A stretch of 64,000 nt of DNA from Belliella pelovolcani. GTDB taxonomy: Bacteria > Bacteroidota > Bacteroidia > Cytophagales > Cyclobacteriaceae. The stretch is from assembly GCF_900156785.1 (NCBI RefSeq), contig NZ_FTOP01000005.1, positions 186,001 to 250,000 on the forward strand, read 5' to 3'. Positions 17,827 through 26,228 of this stretch are shown piece after piece (positions within the stretch are counted from its first letter, which is position 1; every line of letters starts with the position of its first letter). The notes below the pieces were generated by a model. The model saw only the letters and a list, made by a program, of their open reading frames with translations, did no database searches and was not told where the DNA came from. The translations under genes were made by a program, and so were the position numbers.

Positions 17827-19512
17827 ATGAAAAAATTTTTACTCCTCGCTACTATTTCATTCCTGATTTTTGAGTATGCCTGGTCGCAAGGTGCTTATGT
17901 GCCATTTAATAGAGATTACTATCATTTAATAGAAAGATACGAGATTCTTGGTGGGGATATGAATCCAGTATTTCATACGGGATTTAAACCCTTCAGAAGA
18001 GATCAGTTGGGGACTTATCTGAGTCAATATCAATCTGATTCGATAGCTTTGGTACAATCTGCAGCAGACAGGTTTAACATTGAATATTTGTCAAATGACA
18101 ATTGGGAGTTTATGCCTGAAGATACGCAAGACTCGAAGCGGACATTTCTCGGAAAATTATATAGGAAGCCATCAGATTTTTTTCATTACAGAGACGAGTT
18201 ATTTGATATTCATGTGAATCCTGTACTTTATTTATCAGGAGGAATAGAGCAAGGTGAAGATAATTTCAGGTTTAGAAACTCTAGAGGTTTGGAGTTGAGG
18301 GGATCTATAGATAGGAAGATTGGTTTTTATACTTACTTGACTACTACGCAGACGGTTTTCCCTTCTTGGATAAGAAATTACACAGAAGCTAATGGGGCAG
18401 TTCCAGGTGAGGGCTTTTGGAAAGATTATGGTGTAGATGGATATGGGTATTTTTCTGCGATGGGCCATATTAGTTTTGATATCAGTAAGAGTATTCAAGC
18501 TCAGTTTGGGCATGACAGGAATTTTGTGGGAGAGGGCTATCGATCCATGATCTTGTCTGATTTCTCCAATCCTTATGTTTTTTTTAAGTTGAATACCAAG
18601 ATTTGGAGATTCAATTTTACCAATCTTTTCTCTCAGATGACTGCTGATGTAATTTACAATGGACGAAGACCTACGGATGGGCACTATCCTCAGAAATGGT
18701 TCTCACATCATAGATTAGGGATAAATTTGGGGAAGAAACTTAATATAGGTGTATTTGAATCTGTCATGGCCAATCAGTTTGATTGGAATTACATGAATCC
18801 TGTGATTTTTTATCGCTGGGTAGAGCATCAACTGGGCACTCCAGACAAAGTCATGTTGGGTTTTGATGGGAAGTGGAATTTCACCAGAGGGATGCAACTC
18901 TATGGGCAGTTTGCATTGGACGAATTTGTTTTCAATGAGTTTTTTGGCATAGATGGGAAAAACTCTAGCCGAAATAAACACGCGATTCAAGCTGGATATA
19001 AATATGTCAATGCATTCAAAATCAGTAATCTAGACCTTCAATTAGAGTTCAACCAAGCAAGGCCATACACGTATCAGGAAAAGTTTGAATATCAGGCTTT
19101 CAATAATTATAGAACTCCGCTAGCCCATCCCCTCGGGGCAAACTTCAGGGAAGTAATAGGGATATTGAGGTATCAGCCGATTCCTAGGCTTCAAGTCAAT
19201 GCAACTGGATTTTATCAGTTTTTTGGAGCAGACCCAAGTGCAGACGTGAACTTTGGCGGAGATTTGCTCAAAAATAGACTCGTGACCAACACCGGATTGG
19301 GTCTTTTTGGGCATAGGATTGGGCAAGGGGTTGAGAATAGAGTTGTAATGGGCAACCTGAACTTGAGCTACATGCTTAAGCAGAATCTTTTCATTGATTT
19401 GAGTCAGAGTTACAGAAGGCGGACTGCCCAAGATTTGGATAGCCCAGAGACGAATCTTTTTACTCAGGTTTCGCTGCGTATGAATATGATCAGGCAGGAA
19501 TTCAACTATTGA
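17827..19512 (+). CDS. Capsule-assembly Wzi / gliding RemB-like outer-membrane protein
   Basis: A 561-residue exported protein. The signal peptide MKKFLLLATISFLIFEYAWS is followed by GAYVPFNRDYYHLIERYEI. The body is rich in aromatic beta strands, with a helical-bundle-like N-terminus and a barrel: LELRGSIDRKIGFYTYLTTT, FGHDRNFVGEGYRSM, HHRLGINLGKKLNIGVFE, and a final VSLRMNMIRQEFNY. The FGHDRNFVG.GYRS pattern recalls Wzi/RemB-type proteins that handle surface polysaccharide or act in gliding. It is followed by an MsbA-type exporter 58 bases on. The precise ligand is unknown. Confidence 0.7.
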   Translation: MKKFLLLATISFLIFEYAWSQGAYVPFNRDYYHLIERYEILGGDMNPVFHTGFKPFRRDQLGTYLSQYQSDSIALVQSAADRFNIEYLSNDNWEFMPEDTQDSKRTFLGKLYRKPSDFFHYRDELFDIHVNPVLYLSGGIEQGEDNFRFRNSRGLELRGSIDRKIGFYTYLTTTQTVFPSWIRNYTEANGAVPGEGFWKDYGVDGYGYFSAMGHISFDISKSIQAQFGHDRNFVGEGYRSMILSDFSNPYVFFKLNTKIWRFNFTNLFSQMTADVIYNGRRPTDGHYPQKWFSHHRLGINLGKKLNIGVFESVMANQFDWNYMNPVIFYRWVEHQLGTPDKVMLGFDGKWNFTRGMQLYGQFALDEFVFNEFFGIDGKNSSRNKHAIQAGYKYVNAFKISNLDLQLEFNQARPYTYQEKFEYQAFNNYRTPLAHPLGANFREVIGILRYQPIPRLQVNATGFYQFFGADPSADVNFGGDLLKNRLVTNTGLGLFGHRIGQGVENRVVMGNLNLSYMLKQNLFIDLSQSYRRRTAQDLDSPETNLFTQVSLRMNMIRQEFNY

Positions 19513-19570
19513 TCTGCTTGGGTGGGCATAAAAATAACTAACTTGCGCCTTCAATATTTACAAGTATTCC

Positions 19571-21403
19571 ATGCATACCTATTTTAGGATTCTCTCTTAT
19601 GCCAAGCCTTTTAGGAGATTTATCCCTATTTATATCATTTACACACTTTTGGCGATCATTTTCGGATTGCTGAATTTCACTTTGCTTAAGCCTCTTTTTG
19701 ATGTGATTTTTGAGCAGGCTGGACCTGTTCAGGATTTTTCATCATTGACCAAGCCTGAGTTTGCTTTGACTATAGATTACTTCCTGAGCCTTTTTAACTA
19801 TTATTTCCTGCAGGTAGCTGATACCTATGGGAAATTTGGGACCTTGGTATATGTCTGCATCATTATCGTGATTTCAGTTTTTTTAGCCAATCTCTTTACC
19901 TACTTATCCGGGGTAGTTTTGGCAAAGGTCAGGGCTGAGGTGATTAAGAAAATGCGTATGGATATTTTCGGTCATGTGACCGATATGCATATCGGTTATT
20001 TTTCTAATGAGCGCAAAGGTGACCTAATGTCTAAGATGACCAATGATATTCAGGAAGTAGAAAATAGCATAGTTCAATCGCTCAGGGTTGTGTTTAGAGA
20101 GCCTGCTACGATCATTCTATATTTTGCAGTTTTATTTTTCATGTCCGTTAAGCTGACCATTTTCACCATTTTGGTGATACCGATCTCAGGGGCAATCATC
20201 GGTGGAATTACAAAGAGGTTGAAGAAAAAGGCGGTGGAGAGCCAAGAATCTCTAGGGAGAATTGTCAATATCCTGGACGAAACTATAGGGGGGATGCGGG
20301 TGATCAAGGCATTTGGTGCAAAGAAGTATATCAATGCAAAATTTGATCAAGAGACAGATTATTATTCCAATGTGAATTTTTCTATGGCTAAGAAAAATGA
20401 ATTGGCTTCTCCGATTTCTCAATTTATGGGGGTTTCTGTGGTTGCTGGTATCTTAGTTTATGGTGGAAGTTTAGTATTGACAAACAACTCTGATTTGAGT
20501 GCCAGTGATTTCATTACTTATATTATCATTTTTACTCAAGTATTGAATCCAGCCAAGGAAATTTCCCGTGCGGCGAGTGTAATTCAGCGTGGTTTGGCTT
20601 CGGCAGAGCGGATATTCAAGGTAGTGGATACTCCAAGTGATATTCAAAATATAAATGAACCCATCCACGTTTCACAATTCGAAAATGGCATTGCTTTTCA
20701 AGATGTGTCTTTTGGCTATGAAAAGGAAATGGTATTGAAGGGTATAAATTTCAAGTTGGAAAAAGGGAAGACCATAGCACTTGTGGGGCAGTCGGGAGGT
20801 GGTAAGTCCACTATTGCAGATTTAGTGCCTAGGTTTTATGATCCTTCGGAAGGCAAAATTTTATTAGATGGAATTGATATCAAGTCCATAGAGTTGGGAA
20901 GTTTGAGGAATTTCATGGGAATCGTAACGCAGGAATCGATTTTATTCAATGATACTGTTTACAACAACATCGCTTTTGGCATGGAAGATGTTTCTGAGGA
21001 TAAGGTCGTAGAAGCAGCCAAGATCGCTAATGCGCATGAATTTATCGTTCAGTTGGAGCAAGGTTATCAAACCTCGATAGGGGAACGTGGTTCCAAATTG
21101 TCTGGAGGGCAGCGACAGCGGCTGAGCATTGCTAGGGCAGTTTTGAAAAACCCTCCCATATTGATCTTGGACGAAGCTACTTCGGCTTTGGACTCAGAGT
21201 CTGAATTGCTGGTGCAGGAAGCCTTGACCAAGCTGATGACGAACCGAACGACATTGGTCATCGCACATAGATTGAGTACCATTCAGCATGCAGACCAAAT
21301 TTTGGTCATTCAAAAAGGTGAAATCGTACAGCGTGGAACGCATCAAGAGTTGATGGATCAGGAAGGGATCTACAAGAAACTTTCCACAATGCAGTCTGTT
21401 TAG
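19571..21403 (+). CDS. ABC exporter, fused permease-ATPase (MsbA-like)
   Basis: A 610-residue half-transporter that would work as a homodimer. Six membrane segments occupy about residues 1-340 (IPIYIIYTLLAIIFGLL at the start). The nucleotide-binding domain carries Walker A GQSGGGKST (about residue 406), signature LSGGQRQRLSIARA, Walker B ILILDEATSALD and the H-loop in VIAHRLSTI. MsbA-type proteins flip lipid A core or other lipids, but multidrug relatives look alike. It is 58 bases after the Wzi/RemB-like gene. A second paralogue lies at 26.2 kb. Confidence 0.9.
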   Translation: MHTYFRILSYAKPFRRFIPIYIIYTLLAIIFGLLNFTLLKPLFDVIFEQAGPVQDFSSLTKPEFALTIDYFLSLFNYYFLQVADTYGKFGTLVYVCIIIVISVFLANLFTYLSGVVLAKVRAEVIKKMRMDIFGHVTDMHIGYFSNERKGDLMSKMTNDIQEVENSIVQSLRVVFREPATIILYFAVLFFMSVKLTIFTILVIPISGAIIGGITKRLKKKAVESQESLGRIVNILDETIGGMRVIKAFGAKKYINAKFDQETDYYSNVNFSMAKKNELASPISQFMGVSVVAGILVYGGSLVLTNNSDLSASDFITYIIIFTQVLNPAKEISRAASVIQRGLASAERIFKVVDTPSDIQNINEPIHVSQFENGIAFQDVSFGYEKEMVLKGINFKLEKGKTIALVGQSGGGKSTIADLVPRFYDPSEGKILLDGIDIKSIELGSLRNFMGIVTQESILFNDTVYNNIAFGMEDVSEDKVVEAAKIANAHEFIVQLEQGYQTSIGERGSKLSGGQRQRLSIARAVLKNPPILILDEATSALDSESELLVQEALTKLMTNRTTLVIAHRLSTIQHADQILVIQKGEIVQRGTHQELMDQEGIYKKLSTMQSV

Positions 21404-21438
21404 TATATTTAGATGCTTAACCCATAATTATAGAGATA

Positions 21439-21810
21439 ATGAAAAAATTTAATAGTATCATGCAGCTCTTGGTAGCGCTGTTTTTTGCAGTCAGTTTGGT
21501 GTTCTTCATGACATTTGAGGGAGTGAAAAATCTGTTTGGAGTTGCAGAGCTTCACTCAGGAACTGTTGTTTCTTTTCTTCTTGTTGGGCTTCTACTTTTT
21601 CTGGGAGCTTGGGGCACTAGTGCAATCGTCAAGAGAAATTATGAAAGTGATTTGGCTAAAAAGGAATTGGAGAAAAAAGAGTTGAAAGCTAAATTATATG
21701 ATTTAGAGCAAGGAGTGAAGTTGAAAAACATGGATCAAAGAATTGATTCTAGAGATAAAGACGAAGAAAAAGAAAGTTCAGTCATCAGACCTAGGCAGAA
21801 TTTTAAGTAA
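21439..21810 (+). CDS. Small two-helix membrane protein with coiled-coil tail
   Basis: A 123-residue protein I do not recognise by name. It has two hydrophobic segments (QLLVALFFAVSLVFFM at about 8-24 and VVSFLLVGLLLFLGAWG at about 44-60) and a highly charged helical C-terminus (AKKELEKKELKAKLYDLEQG) likely to form a coiled coil in the cytosol. It follows the ABC exporter by 35 bases and is followed by a small terminator, so probably forms the end of that unit. Confidence 0.75.
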   Translation: MKKFNSIMQLLVALFFAVSLVFFMTFEGVKNLFGVAELHSGTVVSFLLVGLLLFLGAWGTSAIVKRNYESDLAKKELEKKELKAKLYDLEQGVKLKNMDQRIDSRDKDEEKESSVIRPRQNFK

Positions 21811-21844
21811 AGCTTTATCATTTCATCTTGAATATGATTATATT

Positions 21845-21870
21845 AGGAAATCTTTTAGGTTTCCTTTTTT
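21845..21870 (+). terminator. Small terminator after the membrane protein gene
   Basis: AGGAAATCT and AGGTTTCCT form a 9-bp stem (one G-U pair) around TTT, followed directly by TTTTT. It lies 22 bases before yifB. Confidence 0.65.
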
Positions 21871-21891
21871 ATTGGTTTTCAAAGAAATATC

Positions 21892-23430
21892 ATGGTAGCA
21901 AAAACTTTTGGAAGTGCTGTTTCCGGTGTAGATGCCAAGCTCATTACCATAGAGGTCAATGTAGGGCAAGGTACGAGTTTCTTTATGGTAGGTCTGCCTG
22001 ACAGTGCAGTCAAAGAAAGTCAACAGCGTGTAGAGTCCGCTTTAAAATACTTTGGTTATCGTATGCCTCGACAAAAAGTTGTGGTCAACTTGGCACCAGC
22101 TGATATTCGTAAAGAGGGATCTGCTTACGATTTGCCCATAGCAATGGGAATCCTCAAAGCTTCTGAGCAAGTGCTTTTCACAGACCTAGAGGAGTATGTC
22201 ATCATGGGAGAATTGTCTCTTGATGGGCAGCTTCGACCAGTCAAAGGTGTTTTGCCGATAGCCATTGAAGCGCGCAAAAAGGGATTCAAAGGGTTTATTC
22301 TACCGCTTGAAAATGCAGCAGAGGCTTCTATTGTAAACAACTTAGATATCATAGGGGTATCCACAGTCGATGAAGCCATTCGTTTTCTGGAAGGGGAGTT
22401 GGCTATAGAACCGACTGTTACCGATACCAGAGATATTTTTTATAATTCTTTGGAGCATTATGAGTTTGATTTTGCGGATGTTCAGGGACAGGAGAATATT
22501 AAGCGGGCCATGGAAATAGCCGCTGCTGGAGGCCATAATGTCATCATGATAGGCCCACCGGGTGCTGGGAAGACAATGTTGGCAAAGCGCCTACCTTCCA
22601 TTTTACCACCGCTTTCTTTGCAAGAAGCTTTAGAGACTACCAAAATTCATTCGGTGGCAGGGAAACTTGGGAAAAATGCCTCGCTTATCGCACAGAGACC
22701 ATTTAGATCCCCACATCATACAATTTCGGATGTAGCACTTGTTGGCGGAGGAGGTAACCCCCAACCAGGAGAGATTTCATTGTCACACCATGGAGTTCTA
22801 TTTTTGGATGAGTTACCGGAGTTCAAAAGAACTGTACTTGAAGTAATGCGCCAGCCTTTGGAGGAGCGGAAAGTGACGATCTCTAGGGCAAAAGTTTCTG
22901 TGGACTACCCAGCCAACTTTATGCTGATCGCCAGCATGAATCCATGTCCATGTGGCTATTACAATCATCCAGAGAAGGAGTGTGTTTGTGGACCTGGTGT
23001 GGTGCAGCGCTATTTGAATAAAATCTCAGGACCTCTTTTGGATAGGATTGATCTGCATGTGGAGGTCACTCCAGTGAAATTTGACGAGATGACTTCAACT
23101 AGGAAAGCAGAGTCTAGCGGCTCTATTCGAGAAAGGGTGATATTAGGTAGGGAGCAGCAGGTCAATCGATTCAAAGAATACCCCGAAATTTATTGCAATG
23201 CAATGATGCCTTCCCATATGGTCAAAGAAGTCTGTCAAATTAATGAAGCTGGGAAGGCACTATTGAAAACAGCAATGGAAAGGTTGGGCCTATCAGCAAG
23301 GGCTTATGATAGAATACTCAAAGTAGCGCGAACCATTGCTGATCTTGCGGCAAGTGATACGATCAAAGTAGAACACCTAGCTGAAGCAATTCAATATAGG
23401 AGTTTGGATAGAGAGGGCTGGGCTGGCTAA
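21892..23430 (+). CDS. YifB/ComM-family Mg-chelatase-like AAA+ ATPase
   Basis: A 512-residue protein with an N-terminal Lon-like S5-fold domain (VEVNVGQGTSFFMVGLPDSA-type opening, LAPADIRKEGSAYDLPIA), then a Mg-chelatase AAA+ module. Walker A is GPPGAGKTMLAKRLPS (about residue 221), followed by RPFRSPHHTISDVALVGGG, Walker B VLFLDELPEF, and the four-Cys CPCGYYNHPEKECVC. The C-terminal helical domain shows LSARAYDRILKVARTIADL. The homologue ComM acts as a branch-migration helicase in natural transformation; the role here is by homology only. Confidence 0.94.
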   Translation: MVAKTFGSAVSGVDAKLITIEVNVGQGTSFFMVGLPDSAVKESQQRVESALKYFGYRMPRQKVVVNLAPADIRKEGSAYDLPIAMGILKASEQVLFTDLEEYVIMGELSLDGQLRPVKGVLPIAIEARKKGFKGFILPLENAAEASIVNNLDIIGVSTVDEAIRFLEGELAIEPTVTDTRDIFYNSLEHYEFDFADVQGQENIKRAMEIAAAGGHNVIMIGPPGAGKTMLAKRLPSILPPLSLQEALETTKIHSVAGKLGKNASLIAQRPFRSPHHTISDVALVGGGGNPQPGEISLSHHGVLFLDELPEFKRTVLEVMRQPLEERKVTISRAKVSVDYPANFMLIASMNPCPCGYYNHPEKECVCGPGVVQRYLNKISGPLLDRIDLHVEVTPVKFDEMTSTRKAESSGSIRERVILGREQQVNRFKEYPEIYCNAMMPSHMVKEVCQINEAGKALLKTAMERLGLSARAYDRILKVARTIADLAASDTIKVEHLAEAIQYRSLDREGWAG

Positions 23431-23613
23431 TAACAAGTGGATACTTCTTCTTTGAGAAAACACTGATGATAATTAGCTGAAAGCATAAAAAATATTAATG
23501 AATGTTTTGTTATCTCAAGAATACTGCCCATTTTTATTCCAAGAACAAATCAGGAGAAAGTTGTTTTCATCACCCAAATGTTAAGATATATCCCTGATCT
23601 TGACCTTTTCATT

Positions 23614-23640
23614 TAAATGGCTGCCTTCGGTAGCCATTTA
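23614..23640. terminator. Shared hairpin between yifB and the Cys/Met gene
   Basis: AAATGGCTGCC and GGTAGCCATTT pair (one G-U) around TTC. The right arm overlaps the TAA stop of the minus-strand gene. T-tracts are weak on both sides, so termination may be partial. Confidence 0.55.
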
Positions 23641-24741
23641 TTGTTTTAGCGCCTGATCCAAATCTTCTAAAAGATCATCTAAGTGCTCCAAACCTACGGA
23701 GACCCTGATTAAGTTTTGAGGTGTTTTGGAATCAGGTCCTTCTGAAGCCGCCCTTCTTTCGATAAGGCTTTCTACTCCTCCTAGACTTGTCGCATTGGTG
23801 AAGTATTGTAATTTGGAAATGACTGTATCAGCTTCATTTGCTCCACCTTTCACTAGAAAAGAAAGCATTCCACCAAACCCTGTCATTTGAGTAGCGGCGA
23901 TAGTATGACCAGGATGATCCAAGAGTCCTGGGTAGTAGACTTTTTCTACTTGAGGATGATTTTGTAAAAATGTGGCAATTATTCCTGCATGTTCAGCATG
24001 TCCTTTCATACGATAAGGTAGGGTTTTGATACTTCTGCTCAGCATGTAGCAGTCAAATGGCGATGGTACAGCCCCACCTGTAGTCTGAACGAGCTTGATT
24101 TTATCCCAGAGTTCGTTTTCTTCTTTTGTAATCAAGGCACCTCCCAAAATATCACTATGCCCTCCGAGATATTTTGTGGTGCTATGCATGACTATTGAAG
24201 CCCCTAGTAGCAATGGATTCTGAAATACGGGTGTAGCAAAGGTGTTGTCGCATACTACTGGGATTTGCTTTTCTTGAGCAATGGTACAAATGGCTCTGAT
24301 ATCAGAGATTTTGAGTAAAGGATTGGAAGGTGTTTCTACCCAGATCAATGCCGTTTTTGTGTTGATGGCTTTTGCGACATTTTCAGATTGGGTCATATCC
24401 ACAAAATCTACTTCTAAGATCCCTTTGAAAACAGTGGTTAGAAGGTGCCGCAATCCATGGTACATGTCATCAGGTGCAACCAAATGTGAGCTTGGTGGCA
24501 AGGCTTGAAATACGCTCATCCCTGCCGCATTACCAGAAGAAAAAGCTGCTGCCGCTTGCCCATGTTCTAATTTGGCCAAGACATTTTCCAGTGCAATTCG
24601 ATTCGGATTGGCAGCTCTAGAGTAGATCACTGAATCTTCATGATGCTCAAAAGTAGTCGCCAAGGTGATGGGCTGAACTGCCGGTCTATAAGAATCCGTA
24701 ATTTGAGTACCTGCATGGATGGCAATGGTTTCAAGTTTCAT
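23638..24741 (-). CDS. Cystathionine gamma-synthase/lyase-type PLP enzyme
   Basis: A 367-residue Cys/Met-metabolism PLP enzyme. It begins MKLETIAIHAGTQITDSYRP; a longer frame back to 24828 is rejected because a terminator and promoter lie in it. Motifs are YSRAANPNRIALENVLAKLE, FSSGNAAGMS, VWVETPSNP-like IWVETPSNPLLKI, CDNTFATP and the PLP Lys in HSTTKYLGGHSD. Synthase (MetB) and lyase (MetC or CGL) activities cannot be separated by eye. It has its own promoter and converges on yifB. Confidence 0.92.
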   Translation of the reverse strand: MKLETIAIHAGTQITDSYRPAVQPITLATTFEHHEDSVIYSRAANPNRIALENVLAKLEHGQAAAAFSSGNAAGMSVFQALPPSSHLVAPDDMYHGLRHLLTTVFKGILEVDFVDMTQSENVAKAINTKTALIWVETPSNPLLKISDIRAICTIAQEKQIPVVCDNTFATPVFQNPLLLGASIVMHSTTKYLGGHSDILGGALITKEENELWDKIKLVQTTGGAVPSPFDCYMLSRSIKTLPYRMKGHAEHAGIIATFLQNHPQVEKVYYPGLLDHPGHTIAATQMTGFGGMLSFLVKGGANEADTVISKLQYFTNATSLGGVESLIERRAASEGPDSKTPQNLIRVSVGLEHLDDLLEDLDQALKQ

Positions 24742-24770
24742 GGTTAGTGATGTTTCTATTGATGTAAAAT

Positions 24771-24802
24771 TAAAGGTAGCTGAAATATAGAACTCACTCA
24801 AA
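24771..24802 (-). promoter_or_regulatory. Promoter of the Cys/Met PLP gene
   Basis: On the minus strand TTTG (24802-24799) is followed after 20 bases by TACCTTTA (24778-24771), one base off TAnnTTTG. It predicts a start near 24765 and supports the ATG at 24741. Confidence 0.6.
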
Positions 24803-24806
24803 GAAA

Positions 24807-24843
24807 AAAGCCGAAAAGAATGAATCAATTCTTTTCGGCTTTG
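24807..24843 (-). terminator. Terminator after the DUF4293 gene
   Basis: AAAGCCGAAAAGAAT and ATTCTTTTCGGCTTT form a perfect 15-bp stem around GAATCA or so, followed by TTTTCTTT on the minus strand. It lies 31 bases past the DUF4293 stop. Confidence 0.9.
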
Positions 24844-24873
24844 GATGGTGGTTCATTTGTTTTTTTCTCTGGA

Positions 24874-25353
24874 TTATCTGATTCGGTCTACCGATCTTAC
24901 TAGCATTTCGTCTTTTCTAATGAACCTATTGGCTAACAAATTCATGATCATTCCTCCAAAAATCGCCCAAAATCCTAGTACAAATGCACCATTCACATCT
25001 GGATTGATCTCAGCATTGGCCTGATGGCTGGTGTAGATGATCAGCGCTAGGGTTACTACCATTACCAGTGAGTTGATCATATTGAGAAACATCTGCTTGG
25101 TTCTATTTTTATACTGGGTGAGGCTAAATGACGCTAAGCCCGCTGCAATAATGGCTAAAATACCCAAGTAAATATTGCCTTCAGATTTGATGACTTCTTG
25201 CGAAGCATTATCTGTAGTGGTCAAGCTCCAAGCGTTTAAGGTAACCATTTGGGTTTGTTCTGGGTTAACTTGTTGCCAAATTGGAAAGCTGATGACTATA
25301 ATCATTGAGACGGCCACCAAAAAGAGAAATACGGTTTGAATTCTTTGTATCAT
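24874..25353 (-). CDS. DUF4293 membrane protein
   Basis: A 159-residue inner-membrane protein of the DUF4293 family, typical of Bacteroidota and of unknown function. The ATG at 25353 gives the conserved start MIQRIQTVFLFLVAVSM; a longer frame to 25404 would add 17 polar residues and runs into the truA promoter region. Four membrane segments are visible: the first at 5-25, then IYLGILAIIAAGLASFSL, NSLVMVVTLALIIYTS and FVLGFWAIFGGMIMNLLA. It is divergent from truA and followed by a strong terminator. Confidence 0.87.
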   Translation of the reverse strand: MIQRIQTVFLFLVAVSMIIVISFPIWQQVNPEQTQMVTLNAWSLTTTDNASQEVIKSEGNIYLGILAIIAAGLASFSLTQYKNRTKQMFLNMINSLVMVVTLALIIYTSHQANAEINPDVNGAFVLGFWAIFGGMIMNLLANRFIRKDEMLVRSVDRIR

Positions 25354-25443
25354 GTCTTGATTAGAAATTTTGACAAAGAAACAGGGTAATTTGATGAATC
25401 GCAAGGAATAGGGTTTTTGGCGTTTAAATTTACCGTGGAATAG

Positions 25444-25451
25444 TATCTTTG
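25444..25451 (+). promoter_or_regulatory. Putative -7 element directly before truA
   Basis: TATCTTTG matches TAnnTTTG exactly, and TTTG lies 24 bases upstream (25416-25419). The GTG start of truA is only five bases past it, so the transcript may have no leader. Confidence 0.55.
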
Positions 25452-25456
25452 CAATC

Positions 25457-26215
25457 GTGAGTAAGACTAGCTACAGATATTTCCTTGAACTTGCCTATAA
25501 AGGCACACACTATCATGGTTGGCAATCCCAAAAAAATGCAAAATCTGTCCAAGAGACACTTGAACAAGCGCTAGCTATGATATTGAGAGTGAGTGTTCCA
25601 GTCACAGGCTCGGGTAGAACAGATACAGGCGTGCACGCATCTCAACAATTTGTTCATTTTGATGTTGAGGAGGTGCTTGATAGTGTAGTTTTTCTAAAAA
25701 AACTAAATGCAGTACTTCCCAAAGATATTTCTGCATATCAACTGAGGCTCGTCAAAAGAGATGCGCATGTACGATTTGATGCCATATGGCGCAGTTATAT
25801 CTATAAAATCACCTATCGTAAAAATCCATTTGAGCAGGAACTTTTATGGCATTACTTTAGACCTTTGGATTTGGAGAAAATGAATGAAGCGGCAGCATTA
25901 CTGATAGCTCATGAAGACTTCGAATGCTTCAGTAAGGTAAAGACAGAAGTGAATCATTTTGGCTGTAAAATAAAAGCAGCCTATTGGGAACAAAAGGGAC
26001 ATGAATTGCACTTTCATATAACTGCAAACAGGTTTCTACGAGGTATGGTCAGGGCAATTGTTGGTACATTGGTAGATGTAGGGGAAGGTAAGTTGAGTAC
26101 TGAGCAATTTCAGGAGATTTTGGAAAGTAGGGATAGGAGTCAAGCTGGATCATCTGCTCCCGCATCAGGACTTTTCCTCTGTGAGGTAACTTACCCTGAA
26201 GATATCTTCATTTAA
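25457..26215 (+). CDS. truA: tRNA pseudouridine synthase A
   Basis: TruA makes pseudouridine at positions 38-40 of the tRNA anticodon arm. The 252-residue protein starts at GTG (MSKTSYRYFLELAYKGTHYH); the next in-frame starts would cut into the conserved first strand. Landmarks are YHGWQSQKNAKSVQETLEQA, the catalytic Asp in GSGRTDTGVHASQQ, IWRSYIYKI and RFLRGMVRAIVGTLVDVG. It is followed after 13 bases by an ABC exporter in the same direction. Confidence 0.96.
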   Translation: MSKTSYRYFLELAYKGTHYHGWQSQKNAKSVQETLEQALAMILRVSVPVTGSGRTDTGVHASQQFVHFDVEEVLDSVVFLKKLNAVLPKDISAYQLRLVKRDAHVRFDAIWRSYIYKITYRKNPFEQELLWHYFRPLDLEKMNEAAALLIAHEDFECFSKVKTEVNHFGCKIKAAYWEQKGHELHFHITANRFLRGMVRAIVGTLVDVGEGKLSTEQFQEILESRDRSQAGSSAPASGLFLCEVTYPEDIFI

Positions 26216-26228
26216 ATTTTAAGAGATT

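Noticed and set aside
24742-24828. 29-codon N-terminal extension of the Cys/Met PLP gene
   Set aside because: The extension overlaps both a perfect terminator and a TTTG-N20-TACCTTTA promoter, and the enzyme family starts at KLETIAIHAG.
24742-24873. SAM or cobalamin riboswitch upstream of the Cys/Met gene
   Set aside because: The predicted leader is only about 25 bases long, too short for a known riboswitch.
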